The position numbers and the translations under genes were made by a program. Positions 21,542-31,783 of a DNA stretch of 64,000 bases are shown in pieces. Under the pieces are notes generated by a model. The model did not search any database. It was not told the DNA's origin and saw only the letters and a list, made by a program, of their open reading frames with translations. Origin of the DNA: Hippasteria phrygiana (Eukaryota > Echinodermata > Asteroidea > Valvatida > Goniasteridae); the NCBI GenBank assembly GCA_037893225.1, contig JAZGUH010000559.1:992001-1056000 (forward strand), in the 5' to 3' direction. The number at the start of each line of letters is the position of its first letter. Positions within the stretch are counted from its first letter, which is position 1.

Positions 21542-21625
21542 AGCTTAGTGGCCGAGTGGTTAAGCGAGTCGTTCATCGAGTCGTTTATCGGCTCTTAAGC
21601 TGAGGGTTCGATTCCCAGCTTTTCA
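21542..21625 (+). pseudogene. tRNA-like Pol III cassette 2 (Leu/Ser-type A box, duplicated anticodon arm)
   Basis: A Leu/Ser-type A-box TGGCCGAGTGG (21549-21559), a B-box GGTTCGATTCC (21605-21615) and a TTTT terminator (21620-21623). Within it, a 12-bp tandem duplication GAGTCGTT(C/T)ATC occurs. The second copy with GGCTC forms a 5-bp stem and 7-nt loop whose nominal anticodon is TTA, complementary to the stop codon TAA. The acceptor and T stem pair poorly, so this is a pseudogene or SINE head rather than a real suppressor tRNA. It recurs in units 1-12 and the hybrid, 370 bp after the start of cassette 1. Confidence 0.6.
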
Positions 21626-22326
21626 GTATTTCCTTTTTCTTTTCCAGAAATGTCATTATTTATAAGAGTATTCGTTTACCGTCCCCAAATACCAACTGTA
21701 CTGTGGCGTGCGGTCGATTAGCAGTGCAGTTGGGACCGCTCGTGAAGTCCAGGTAAGCATCATCGTACAGGCTCATGGCACGTTTGGCTGGCTCGGCAGT
21801 CATTGCTTAGGGTGCAGCCATGTTCCTCCCTTTTACGGTGCTAGACCTTCAGGTTATATGGATGAGTGGGGAAGGAGGTGTGATAGACCGGGGTCTGATC
21901 TGTGATGGACCGGAATCCGAGCCCTTAAGAGTCCTACATGGGAGCCGGTAAGCCGGAGTATGGGGCCCCGGTGAATCGCGGCACCTGAAAGCTTGGTCAA
22001 CATCACATAACTTTTTTGTTTAAAAAGGCATAATACCAGAATGCATATTTGATTGATTAACTCTAAGGGTTTCCGGGAAAAAAAACAAGTAATGTTCTTT
22101 ATTTATTATTATATTTAAAAGTAGTGTACACGATTGGTAATCGTCTAAGTTGTTTTTACTGAATTATTACGAAATACCTTACTCGATTGTAAGTTAATAG
22201 TAGTCTCAATCATCCTGTGAAATTACGGCACTAGTTGTGCTGTCGTTGTCAAGAAAAGTAGAAATTGATATCGTTTTCCAACGATTTCCAGCTGGAAAAC
22301 TTTGGAAAACTGCCCTTAAGACTTAA

Positions 22327-22421
22327 GTCAAGGCGCGCGTGGCTACCCGAACAGTGGCGCGCCCCGGACATGCTGCCATTCGGAGCGCGTCACGCGTCCA
22401 GGTAGCCACGCGTGCCTTGAC
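22327..22421. repeat. GC-rich palindrome of the array unit
   Basis: Twenty-nt arms (22327-22346 and 22402-22421, one mismatch), GTCAAGGCGCGCGTGGCTAC and its complement, around a 55-nt CG-rich centre. Copies start at 25690, 27774, 31163, 34552, 37937, 41322, 44707, 48096, 51481, 54866, 58251 and 61636. A diverged relative is at 1924-2210. Confidence 0.9.
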
Positions 22422-22807
22422 AAAAGGCTATCATCCGCCAAACGGCTGGAAAGGAGCGCCGTTTTTCTCTCTTGTTTTCGCCATCCAACAACGCAAAACT
22501 TTGAACAGGTTAGTAGAACGATATTTCCTGTAAAACACTAACCCCCAAATCCGCCCATTTTTGAAAATTGTAACAATGACCGATCATGTACATTACCTTT
22601 AAGGACATTTATTTTGCAAGCTTCGACTTCTCAGAATATGCACCCATGTCTGTGCCCGCAATTATTTTCTTATTATTTTATTTATTGGGTATTTAGTATA
22701 ACTACTGTGAAGGGAAATTCGATCCTACGAAGCTTCGATCGCGAACGGCGCCCCTTCGGCCAGTAGTATAGATAGCTACCAGACTATTGTGCAACTTCAT
22801 GGCAGCT

Positions 22808-22894
22808 CTTCTTCGTATATGCGCGTGCGTGAAGAGAAAATGTTCCTCATTTTCATACAGAATTGCGCATGCGCACTAGTTTTCCCCATTTTTC
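22808..22894 (+). repeat. Internal repeat B with NRF1-type palindrome
   Basis: An 87-bp partner of repeat A. It contains the perfect palindrome TGCGCATGCGCA (22864-22875), the NRF1 consensus, followed by GGCGGGAGA. The same site starts at 28311, 31700, 35089, 38474, 41859, 45244, 48633, 52018, 55403, 58788 and 62173. The hybrid junction at 26183-26228 has the A-type version instead. Function as a promoter is inference. Confidence 0.8.
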
Positions 22895-22947
22895 GGCGGG
22901 AGATTTTACGAAATTCCCCAGACGTTGTTACTGGCGGTTCGTGGCTA

Positions 22948-25900
22948 TTAAAGGGGCTGTGTCGTCACGATCATAGCAGGCTTGCGGCTGTACACTGAAT
23001 CCCGAACTGATGAACGCAGATGAACCCATGTAACTGCAAATAATACCCCACGACCGCGCGCTGACCTACAGGGCTCGCGCGCGCTGACCCACAGGGCGCG
23101 CGCGCCATATCAGATTACAATTGCAATGACTGCTGCATGCATGATCCTGTACATACTGCGATATATACGATAGGCCTACAGTCGAACATAGTCCGTGATA
23201 ACATGACACCCCACCCGCCAAACGCCAAAATGTACCATGACAGAACTAAACGAAAATAAGTAAATAAGTAAATCTGTATTTATAATTGTAAAATAAATAA
23301 TGCACCAGCCCCTTCCTATACAAAAATAAAGTTGTAGGCCTATGTATCGAAATAAATTTCGACTAAAATCGGCTGTGCGTGCAATGATGAGCAAATCAAA
23401 GTAAAACAGCTATACTGATGCCGATATTGAGTCCACGACCTTGTGTTACATTTGACGACAGGAATTTATGGAAAGTTACATCATAAGAGTTATTTCAACA
23501 CTATCAAATAATAAACACAATAATAACAGGTATTACCAATAAATAATATACGCCAAACAAATGAGATTTCACCAGTGGCGAGTAAATCCGTGTCGAAAAG
23601 TGGGGATGATTATTGAATTTGTCAACGAAGTACTGCATCTTGAACTTTTTCTCAACGGGGGATACCCCTGCCCTAAACACCGCTTGAAATTTGAAACATC
23701 ACTTTGTGTACAATTTTCCCCTTTTTAAATTTACGAAACAAAAAAGAAATACAAATCGGCGGGCCCCTGAACTCCTTCCCCGTGTTTACGCCACTGGCGC
23801 ACAGATCCCCACATCACTATGATAAAGATGACTACCGAAGAAACAAAGAAATAAACACCCCGACAAATAATCAAACAACCCTAATTTTCACCTGTTTTGC
23901 ACGAATTATTCGCTTATTACTTTTTATGACATGAACAATTCACATACCGAGTACTTGGATCGGATGTATACTGTACATGTAATGTGTGTACTGTACATGT
24001 TGACTATACATTACATGTAGACTTGATCTGCGGAAATGTTGTTTCACACAGCGAGTTGTTGACAAGTGCCATTGGAATAGCGACCAAGTAAAGTTGTTTC
24101 AGCTCTATCTTCTTCGTATGTGCGCGTGCGTGAAGAGAAAATGTTCCTCATTTTCATACAGAATTGACGCATGCGCACTAGTTTCCCTCATTTTTCAAAT
24201 TTACAGTTACAAAGCCATGATTCTTAACCCCTTGGGCACGGTATTTTACGGGAGACGTCGGGGTGTTGCAGCGGTTCTGGCAGCCAAATCGAACCGCTAC
24301 AATGTGTTTTTGCAGTCAAGCATGACATAAACAATAATCCAACAATGGATTGAAACTGCACAAACGGCGGCCAATGGCGTCATCCGGCCGCATAATTTTG
24401 TTTCCAAGGAAGGTTAGGGGCAGTTATCATAAATGGGCGTATCTAGACCGCTATTACCATCATGCATATTCATGATTAAGTTATTTTTTATAATAAGCAT
24501 CGCACGCATCATTCAGACAACAATATAAGGTTGAAGTAAAAATATTTGGTCCAGCTACTGTTGTGGCTATATTGGTAGAGCATAAGGCTTTGGACTACAG
24601 AGGCCTGGGTTCGAATCCTTTGCCCGATTTATATTTATTTTTCTTGTACTAATTGTGGTGTGGAGGATTTTATTTCAAGGGAAAACAAGTCTGAGAACCT
24701 GTCTCAGCTCACACAGCCAAGTACAGCGCCCATTTATGATAATTGCCCTAACTTTCCTAGGGAAAAAAATCACGCCATCCGGCCTGGTGGCATTTTTTTG
24801 ACGCCATATGGCGTCATCCGTACGCAAGGGATAATGGTATTCATTCAACCATGTTCGGGTATTGTACTGCCGCCGTGTGGTTTCTTCTCTGTTTCAATAG
24901 GTTTAAAAATTCTCTCAGGCAGCAACAGCTTAGTGGCCGAGTGGTTAAGCGAGTCGTTCATCGAGTCGTTTATCGGCTCTTAAGCTGAGGGTTCGATTCC
25001 CAGCTTTTCAGTATTTCCTTTTTCTTTTCCAGAAATGTCATTATTTATAAGAGTATTCGTTTACCGTCCCCAAATACCAACTGTACTGTGGCGTGCGGTC
25101 GATTAGCAGTGCAGTTGGGACCGCTCGTGAAGTCCAGGTAAGCATCATCGTACAGGCTCATGGCACGTTTGGCTGGCTCGGCAGTCATTGCTTAGGGTGC
25201 AGCCATGTTCCTCCCTTTTACGGTGCTAGACCTTCAGGTTATATGGATGAGTGGGGAAGGAGGTGTGATGGACCGGAATCCGAGCCCTTAAGAGTCCTAC
25301 ATGGGAGCCGGTAAGCCGGAGTATGGGGCCCCGGTGAATCGCGGCACCTGAAAGCTTGGTCAACATCACATAACTTTTTTGTTTAAAAAGGCATAATACC
25401 AGAATGCATATTTGATTGATTAACTCTAAGGGTTTCCGGGAAAAAAAACAAGTAATGTTCTTTATTTATTATTATATTTAAAAGTAGTGTACACGATTGG
25501 TAATCGTCTAAGTTGTTTTTACTGAATTATTACGAAATACCTTACTCGATTGTAAGTTAATAGTAGTCTCAATCATCCTGTGAAATTACGGCACTAGTTG
25601 TGCTGTCGTTGTCAAGAAAAGTAGAAATTGATATCGTTTTCCAACGATTTCCAGCTGGAAAACTTTGGAAAACTGCCCTTAAGACTTAAGTCAAGGCGCG
25701 CGTGGCTACCCGAACAGTGGCGCGCCCCGGACATGCTGCCATTCGGAGCGCGTCACGCGTCCAGGTAGCCACGCGTGCCTTGACAAAAGGCTATCATCCG
25801 CCAAACGGCTGGAAAGGAGCGCCGTTTTTCTCTCTTGTTTTCGCCATCCAACAACGCAAAACTTTGAACAGGTTAGTAGAACGATATTTCCTGTAAAACA

Positions 25901-26182
25901 CTAACCCCCAAATCCGCCCATTTTTGACAATTGTAACAATGACCGATCATGTACATTACCTTTAAGGACATTTATTTTGCAAGCTTCGACTTCTCAGAAT
26001 ATGCACCCATGTCTGTGCCCGCAATTATTTTCTTATTATTTTATTTATTGGGTATTTAGTATAACTACTGTGAAGGGAAATTCGATCCTACGAAGCTTCG
26101 ATCGCGAACGGCGCCCCTTCGGCCAGTAGTATAGATAGCTACCAGACTATTGTGCAACTTCATGGCAGCTCTTCTTCGTATA
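22948..26182 (+). repeat. Array unit 2 (runs into hybrid junction)
   Basis: Lacks CTAG; has C in CAGCAACAG and GACAATTG. It alone lacks 22 bp near 25270, between two GTGATGGACCGG copies that flank the lost segment in the other units. It continues into repeat B and there switches to repeat A of the next unit. Confidence 0.95.
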
Positions 26183-28394
26183 TGCGCGTGCGTGAAGAGA
26201 AAATGTTCCTCATTTTCATACAGAATTGACGCATGCGCACTAGTTTCCCTCATTTTTCAAATTTACAGTTACAAAGCCATGATTCTTAACCCCTTGGGCA
26301 CGGTATTTTACGGGAGACGTCGGGGTGTTGCAGCGGTTCTGGCAGCCAAATCGAACCGCTACAATGTGTTTTTGCAGTCAAGCATGACATAAACAATAAT
26401 CCAACAATGGATTGAAACTGCACAAACGGCGGCCAATGGCGTCATCCGGCCGCATAATTTTGTTTCCAAGGAAGGTTAGGGGCAGTTATCATAAATGGGC
26501 GTATCTAGACCGCTATTACCATCATGCATATTCATGATTAAGTTATTTTTTATAATAAGCATCGCACGCATCATTCAGACAACAATATAAGGTTGAAGTA
26601 AAAATATTTGGTCCAGCTACTGTTGTGGCTATATTGGTAGAGCATAAGGCTTTGGACTACAGAGGCCTGGGTTCGAATCCTTTGCCCGATTTATATTTAT
26701 TTTTCTTGTACTAATTGTGGTGTGGAGGATTTTATTTCAAGGGAAAACAAGTCTGAGAACCTGTCTCAGCTCACACAGCCAAGTACAGCGCCCATTTATG
26801 ATAATTGCCCTAACTTTCCTAGGGAAAAAAATCACGCCATCCGGCCTGGTGGCATTTTTTTGACGCCATATGGCGTCATCCGTACGCAAGGGATAATGGT
26901 ATTCATTCAACCATGTTCGGGTATTGTACTGCCGCCGTGTGGTTTCTTCTCTGTTTCAATAGGTTTAAAAATTCTCTCAGGCAGCAACAGCTTAGTGGCC
27001 GAGTGGTTAAGCGAGTCGTTCATCGAGTCGTTTATCGGCTCTTAAGCTGAGGGTTCGATTCCCAGCTTTTCAGTATTTCCTTTTTCTTTTCCAGAAATGT
27101 CATTATTTATAAGAGTATTCGTTTACCGTCCCCAAATACCAACTGTACTGTGGCGTGCGGTCGATTAGCAGTGCAGTTGGGACCGCTCGTGAAGTCCAGG
27201 TAAGCATCATCGTACAGGCTCATGGCACGTTTGGCTGGCTCGGCAGTCATTGCTTAGGGTGCAGCCATGTTCCTCCCTTTTACGGTGCTAGACCTTCAGG
27301 TTATATGGATGAGTGGGGAAGGAGGTGTGATGGACCGGGGTCTGATCTGTGATGGACCGGAATCCGAGCCCTTAAGAGTCCTACATGGGAGCCGGTAAGC
27401 CGGAGTATGGGGCCCCGGTGAATCGCGGCACCTGAAAGCTTGGTCAACATCACATAACTTTTTTGTTTAAAAAGGCATAATACCAGAATGCATATTTGAT
27501 TGATTAACTCTAAGGGTTTCCGGGAAAAAAAACAAGTAATGTTCTTTATTTATTATTATATTTAAAAGTAGTGTACACGATTGGTAATCGTCTAAGTTGT
27601 TTTTACTGAATTATTACGAAATACCTTACTCGATTGTAAGTTAATAGTAGTCTCAATCATCCTGTGAAATTACGGCACTAGTTGTGCTGTCGTTGTCAAG
27701 AAAAGTAGAAATTGATATCGTTTTCCAACGATTTCCAGCTGGAAAACTTTGGAAAACTGCCCTTAAGACTTAAGTCAAGGCGCGCGTGGCTACCCGAACA
27801 GTGGCGCGCCCCGGACATGCTGCCATTCGGAGCGCGTCACGCGTCCAGGTAGCCACGCGTGCCTTGACAAAAGGCTATCATCCGCCAAACGGCTGGAAAG
27901 GAGCGCCGTTTTTCTCTCTTGTTTTCGCCATCCAACAACGCAAAACTTTGAACAGGTTAGTAGAACGATATTTCCTGTAAAACACTAACCCCCAAATCCG
28001 CCCATTTTTGACAATTGTAACAATGACCGATCATGTACATTACCTTTAAGGACATTTATTTTGCAAGCTTCGACTTCTCAGAATATGCACCCATGTCTGT
28101 GCCCGCAATTATTTTCTTATTATTTTATTTATTGGGTATTTAGTATAACTACTGTGAAGGGAAATTCGATCCTACGAAGCTTCGATCGCGAACGGCGCCC
28201 CTTCGGCCAGTAGTATAGATAGCTACCAGACTATTGTGCAACTTCATGGCAGCTCTTCTTCGTATATGCGCGTGCGTGAAGAGAAAATGTTCCTCATTTT
28301 CATACAGAATTGCGCATGCGCACTAGTTTTCCCCATTTTTCGGCGGGAGATTTTACGAAATTCCCCAGACGTTGTTACTGGCGGTTCGTGGCTA
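26183..28394 (+). repeat. Hybrid shortened unit (2,084-bp step)
   Basis: At 26183-26228, within 46 bp common to repeats A and B, the sequence changes from B context (left) to A context (right). The 1,301 bp that normally lie between B and the next A are absent, including the unit start, the GC-rich direct repeat and the AT-rich block. The remainder is a normal unit with CAGCAACAG and GACAATTG, and retains both tRNA-like cassettes. Confidence 0.95.
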
Positions 28395-31300
28395 TTAAAG
28401 GGGCTGTGTCGTCACGATCATAGCTAGCAGGCTTGCGGCTGTACACTGAATCCCGAACTGATGAACGCAGATGAACCCATGTAACTGCAAATAATACCCC
28501 ACGACCGCGCGCTGACCTACAGGGCTCGCGCGCGCTGACCCACAGGGCGCGCGCGCCATATCAGATTACAATTGCAATGACTGCTGCATGCATGATCCTG
28601 TACATACTGCGATATATACGATAGGCCTACAGTCGAACATAGTCCGTGATAACATGACACCCCACCCGCCAAACGCCAAAATGTACCATGACAGAACTAA
28701 ACGAAAATAAGTAAATAAGTAAATCTGTATTTATAATTGTAAAATAAATAATGCACCAGCCCCTTCCTATACAAAAATAAAGTTGTAGGCCTATGTATCG
28801 AAATAAATTTCGACTAAAATCGGCTGTGCGTGCAATGATGAGCAAATCAAAGTAAAACAGCTATACTGATGCCGATATTGAGTCCACGACCTTGTGTTAC
28901 ATTTGACGACAGGAATTTATGGAAAGTTACATCATAAGAGTTATTTCAACACTATCAAATAATAAACACAATAATAACAGGTATTACCAATAAATAATAT
29001 ACGCCAAACAAATGAGATTTCACCAGTGGCGAGTAAATCCGTGTCGAAAAGTGGGGATGATTATTGAATTTGTCAACGAAGTACTGCATCTTGAACTTTT
29101 TCTCAACGGGGGATACCCCTGCCCTAAACACCGCTTGAAATTTGAAACATCACTTTGTGTACAATTTTCCCCTTTTTAAATTTACGAAACAAAAAAGAAA
29201 TACAAATCGGCGGGCCCCTGAACTCCTTCCCCGTGTTTACGCCACTGGCGCACAGATCCCCACATCACTATGATAAAGATGACTACCGAAGAAACAAAGA
29301 AATAAACACCCCGACAAATAATCAAACAACCCTAATTTTCACCTGTTTTGCACGAATTATTCGCTTATTACTTTTTATGACATGAACAATTCACATACCG
29401 AGTACTTGGATCGGATGTATACTGTACATGTAATGTGTGTACTGTACATGTTGACTATACATTACATGTAGACTTGATCTGCGGAAATGTTGTTTCACAC
29501 AGCGAGTTGTTGACAAGTGCCATTGGAATAGCGACCAAGTAAAGTTGTTTCAGCTCTATCTTCTTCGTATGTGCGCGTGCGTGAAGAGAAAATGTTCCTC
29601 ATTTTCATACAGAATTGACGCATGCGCACTAGTTTCCCTCATTTTTCAAATTTACAGTTACAAAGCCATGATTCTTAACCCCTTGGGCACGGTATTTTAC
29701 GGGAGACGTCGGGGTGTTGCAGCGGTTCTGGCAGCCAAATCGAACCGCTACAATGTGTTTTTGCAGTCAAGCATGACATAAACAATAATCCAACAATGGA
29801 TTGAAACTGCACAAACGGCGGCCAATGGCGTCATCCGGCCGCATAATTTTGTTTCCAAGGAAGGTTAGGGGCAGTTATCATAAATGGGCGTATCTAGACC
29901 GCTATTACCATCATGCATATTCATGATTAAGTTATTTTTTATAATAAGCATCGCACGCATCATTCAGACAACAATATAAGGTTGAAGTAAAAATATTTGG
30001 TCCAGCTACTGTTGTGGCTATATTGGTAGAGCATAAGGCTTTGGACTACAGAGGCCTGGGTTCGAATCCTTTGCCCGATTTATATTTATTTTTCTTGTAC
30101 TAATTGTGGTGTGGAGGATTTTATTTCAAGGGAAAACAAGTCTGAGAACCTGTCTCAGCTCACACAGCCAAGTACAGCGCCCATTTATGATAATTGCCCT
30201 AACTTTCCTAGGGAAAAAAATCACGCCATCCGGCCTGGTGGCATTTTTTTGACGCCATATGGCGTCATCCGTACGCAAGGGATAATGGTATTCATTCAAC
30301 CATGTTCGGGTATTGTACTGCCGCCGTGTGGTTTCTTCTCTGTTTCAATAGGTTTAAAAATTCTCTCAGGCAGCAACAGCTTAGTGGCCGAGTGGTTAAG
30401 CGAGTCGTTCATCGAGTCGTTTATCGGCTCTTAAGCTGAGGGTTCGATTCCCAGCTTTTCAGTATTTCCTTTTTCTTTTCCAGAAATGTCATTATTTATA
30501 AGAGTATTCGTTTACCGTCCCCAAATACCAACTGTACTGTGGCGTGCGGTCGATTAGCAGTGCAGTTGGGACCGCTCGTGAAGTCCAGGTAAGCATCATC
30601 GTACAGGCTCATGGCACGTTTGGCTGGCTCGGCAGTCATTGCTTAGGGTGCAGCCATGTTCCTCCCTTTTACGGTGCTAGACCTTCAGGTTATATGGATG
30701 AGTGGGGAAGGAGGTGTGATGGACCGGGGTCTGATCTGTGATGGACCGGAATCCGAGCCCTTAAGAGTCCTACATGGGAGCCGGTAAGCCGGAGTATGGG
30801 GCCCCGGTGAATCGCGGCACCTGAAAGCTTGGTCAACATCACATAACTTTTTTGTTTAAAAAGGCATAATACCAGAATGCATATTTGATTGATTAACTCT
30901 AAGGGTTTCCGGGAAAAAAAACAAGTAATGTTCTTTATTTATTATTATATTTAAAAGTAGTGTACACGATTGGTAATCGTCTAAGTTGTTTTTACTGAAT
31001 TATTACGAAATACCTTACTCGATTGTAAGTTAATAGTAGTCTCAATCATCCTGTGAAATTACGGCACTAGTTGTGCTGTCGTTGTCAAGAAAAGTAGAAA
31101 TTGATATCGTTTTCCAACGATTTCCAGCTGGAAAACTTTGGAAAACTGCCCTTAAGACTTAAGTCAAGGCGCGCGTGGCTACCCGAACAGTGGCGCGCCC
31201 CGGACATGCTGCCATTCGGAGCGCGTCACGCGTCCAGGTAGCCACGCGTGCCTTGACAAAAGGCTATCATCCGCCAAACGGCTGGAAAGGAGCGCCGTTT

Positions 31301-31783
31301 TTCTCTCTTGTTTTCGCCATCCAACAACGCAAAACTTTGAACAGGTTAGTAGAACGATATTTCCTGTAAAACACTAACCCCCAAATCCGCCCATTTTTGA
31401 CAATTGTAACAATGACCGATCATGTACATTACCTTTAAGGACATTTATTTTGCAAGCTTCGACTTCTCAGAATATGCACCCATGTCTGTGCCCGCAATTA
31501 TTTTCTTATTATTTTATTTATTGGGTATTTAGTATAACTACTGTGAAGGGAAATTCGATCCTACGAAGCTTCGATCGCGAACGGCGCCCCTTCGGCCAGT
31601 AGTATAGATAGCTACCAGACTATTGTGCAACTTCATGGCAGCTCTTCTTCGTATATGCGCGTGCGTGAAGAGAAAATGTTCCTCATTTTCATACAGAATT
31701 GCGCATGCGCACTAGTTTTCCCCATTTTTCGGCGGGAGATTTTACGAAATTCCCCAGACGTTGTTACTGGCGGTTCGTGGCTA
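28395..31783 (+). repeat. Array unit 3 (3,389 bp)
   Basis: Carries CTAG, CAGCAACAG and GACAATTG. Confidence 0.95.

Larger units (their letters stand above)
17652..22947 (+). repeat. Array unit 1 (edge unit, with insertion)
   Basis: The leftmost unit, 5,296 bp. It carries CTAG, a T in CAGTAACAG, GAAAATTG and a private A in GTGATAGACC (about 21884). Removing the 1,907-bp insertion gives exactly 3,389 bp. Left of 17652 the sequence is unrelated to the unit end. Confidence 0.95.

Noticed and set aside
21275..21598. A 107-aa ORF (MEDF...) conserved in every array unit
   Set aside because: Conservation reflects near-identity of the whole unit. The frame runs through an inverted-repeat arm and tRNA-like cassette 2, has no recognisable domain, and shows no sign of selection on codons.
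21700..22000. SRP, snRNA or other known structured RNA in the GC-rich part of the unit
   Set aside because: I looked for the conserved 7SL, U1, U2 and U5 signatures and saw none. The CAGGTAAGC is a splice-donor-like motif, not a U1 gene.
20319..22998. Other 63-80-aa ORFs repeated in each unit (MCTIF, MFQLY, MRSIS, MATRT, MQLHG, MLIIA)
   Set aside because: They overlap palindromes, internal repeats A/B and AT-rich blocks, and have no domain, signal peptide or codon pattern suggesting genes.
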